From NCBI GenBank assembly GCA_905372235.1, contig CAJPOF010000060.1, forward strand, positions 1-13,288: 13,288 nt of DNA. The letters run 5' to 3'. Positions within the stretch are counted from its first letter, which is position 1, and the number at the start of each line of letters is the position of its first letter. Source of the DNA: an uncultured Treponema sp. GTDB taxonomy: Bacteria > Spirochaetota > Spirochaetia > Treponematales > Treponemataceae. The notes beneath the pieces were generated by a model that was not told where the DNA came from, ran no database searches, and was given only the letters and a program-made list of their open reading frames with translations. The position numbers and the translations under genes were made by a program. Shown here one piece after another: positions 12,575-13,288 of the stretch.

Positions 12575-13288
12575 CTACGCCTCGGATTCAAGGCTTTTTT
12601 CAAGTCTAGGTTTGTTATGAACCGATATTGTTTCTTCGTTCTGCTTGGATTCCCTGTCGCTTGCCACAATGTACGAGAATTTGTCCAAAGCCTCGTGCGC
12701 CTCGTCAAGGAATTCGCCTGCCATCTGAAAAAGATGCATCATGTCGTTCCATATATCCAAAGTGCAGTCCACACCGGCATTTTTTACAAGCTTTAAAAAT
12801 TCTTTTGCGTCGTCCAAAAGAATTTCTTTTTCTCCGATTTGGATGTACATGGAAGGAAATCCCTGGAAGAATTCGCGGCTTGCGTACAGGGGCGAAATAA
12901 GCGGATTTGAAAGATTGGAGGAATAGCTGTATGCGGTGGAACTTTTTGAAAGGACTTCGCCGGACATTATTTCGTCGATTGTTTTTTTGTCTGTCTTCAG
13001 CGGGGACGAATCCGAAATATCAAGCCATGGGGAAAAAAGTACAAGTTTTTTTATGCATTTTTTATATCGCTCTCTTAGATTGAAAAGCATTGCGCACGCT
13101 ATGCTCGCTCCCGCTCCGTCGGCTGCGACTATTATTTCGGGTTCTTCTTCGATAGGTTCTGCGTTCATGCCGAAAATGTTTAAGTTTTCTTTTCTTTTCA
13201 TTGCCTCAAGATTTCTTGCGGCTTCTTCTTCGGCAAACATCGCCCTGAACGCCGCCTGAACGTCGTCTATTGCAGCGGGGAACGGGTG
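12575..13288 (-). CDS. Alpha/beta hydrolase (hormone-sensitive-lipase-like), 5' end outside window, active site apparently lost
   Basis: Partial gene: the frame stays open to the window edge (HPFPAAIDDVQAAF at 13288-13247), so the ATG at 13240 is internal and the HGG oxyanion part lies outside. The 237 visible residues match the second half of HSL-type esterases. The nucleophile elbow, normally GDSAG, reads ADGAG, with Gly (codon 13117-13115) in place of the serine. The acid motif, normally like GSDEILLDD, reads GEKEILLDD, with Lys (12829-12827) at the aspartate. The histidine is kept in DMMHLF. About 15 extra residues (EAMKRKENLNIFGMNAEPI) are inserted before the elbow strand. An acidic/basic tail follows the last helix. 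It is therefore probably a non-catalytic relative, or one with another activity, rather than a working esterase. No frameshift or stop is seen, so it is not simply a decayed gene. It is 12 bases upstream of the U32 gene. Confidence 0.75.
   Translation of the reverse strand, partial: HPFPAAIDDVQAAFRAMFAEEEAARNLEAMKRKENLNIFGMNAEPIEEEPEIIVAADGAGASIACAMLFNLRERYKKCIKKLVLFSPWLDISDSSPLKTDKKTIDEIMSGEVLSKSSTAYSYSSNLSNPLISPLYASREFFQGFPSMYIQIGEKEILLDDAKEFLKLVKNAGVDCTLDIWNDMMHLFQMAGEFLDEAHEALDKFSYIVASDRESKQNEETISVHNKPRLEKSLESEA

Noticed and set aside
13238..13240. ATG at 13240 as the start of the alpha/beta hydrolase
   Set aside because: The frame remains open upstream to the window edge and encodes the family-typical HPFPAAIDDVQAAF, so the true start is outside the window.
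1..13288. CRISPR array, tRNA or rRNA genes, prophage or transposase
   Set aside because: No regularly spaced repeats, cloverleaf-like sequence, ribosomal RNA stretch, or phage structural, integrase or transposase motifs were seen on either strand.

Overview
The window reads like a chromosomal segment of a host-associated treponeme (Spirochaetota). This is inference from several signs: moderate GC with A/T-rich intergenic DNA, GGAGG-type ribosome binding sites, lipoproteins with relaxed lipoboxes, a signal-peptide protein that looks like an outer-membrane barrel, and palindrome-rich intergenic DNA. No rRNA, tRNA, CRISPR array, transposase, integrase or phage structural gene is visible.

Layout. 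(1) 1-284 is non-coding and holds three perfect hairpins and a promoter that leaves almost no 5' leader for the M24 aminopeptidase gene (285-1433, +). (2) Converging on it are three minus-strand genes: dapA (3428-4333) and asd (2300-3403), closely spaced with a good promoter before dapA, then a small YfcE-like metallophosphoesterase (1475-2164) separated from asd by a hairpin. dapA and asd are consecutive steps towards diaminopimelate and lysine. (3) 4344-4817 is a 474-base intergenic stretch between divergent genes. It carries a 137-base palindromic element with terminal inverted repeats. A lipoprotein of unknown function follows (4818-5948, +). (4) 5949-6261 is non-coding and ends in a consensus-like promoter. 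That promoter appears to drive three plus-strand genes: a six-helix DUF308/HdeD-like membrane protein, a ThyX-like protein without the RHR signature, and a long RelA/SpoT homologue (7556-9382). (5) A convergent minus-strand series enters from the right edge: a partial alpha/beta hydrolase, a U32/TrhP-like tRNA-modification protein, a probable outer-membrane protein and a metallophosphoesterase lipoprotein. Gaps within it are 12, 9 and 2 bases, so it is probably one operon.

Most of the window is ordinary housekeeping. The points of interest are enzymes whose folds are intact but whose key residues have changed. The Rel protein has lost the HD-hydrolase residues and the ACT domain but keeps the synthetase, with the RXKD signature of bifunctional enzymes. 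Its operon neighbour is a ThyX-like protein with YKV where RHR would be, at exactly the right spacing. The alpha/beta hydrolase at the edge has Gly in place of the nucleophilic Ser and Lys where the acid is expected. If the Rel-ThyX-like-DUF308 grouping is conserved, it is the best candidate here for an undescribed functional unit. All function calls come from reading motifs by eye; no database search was possible.
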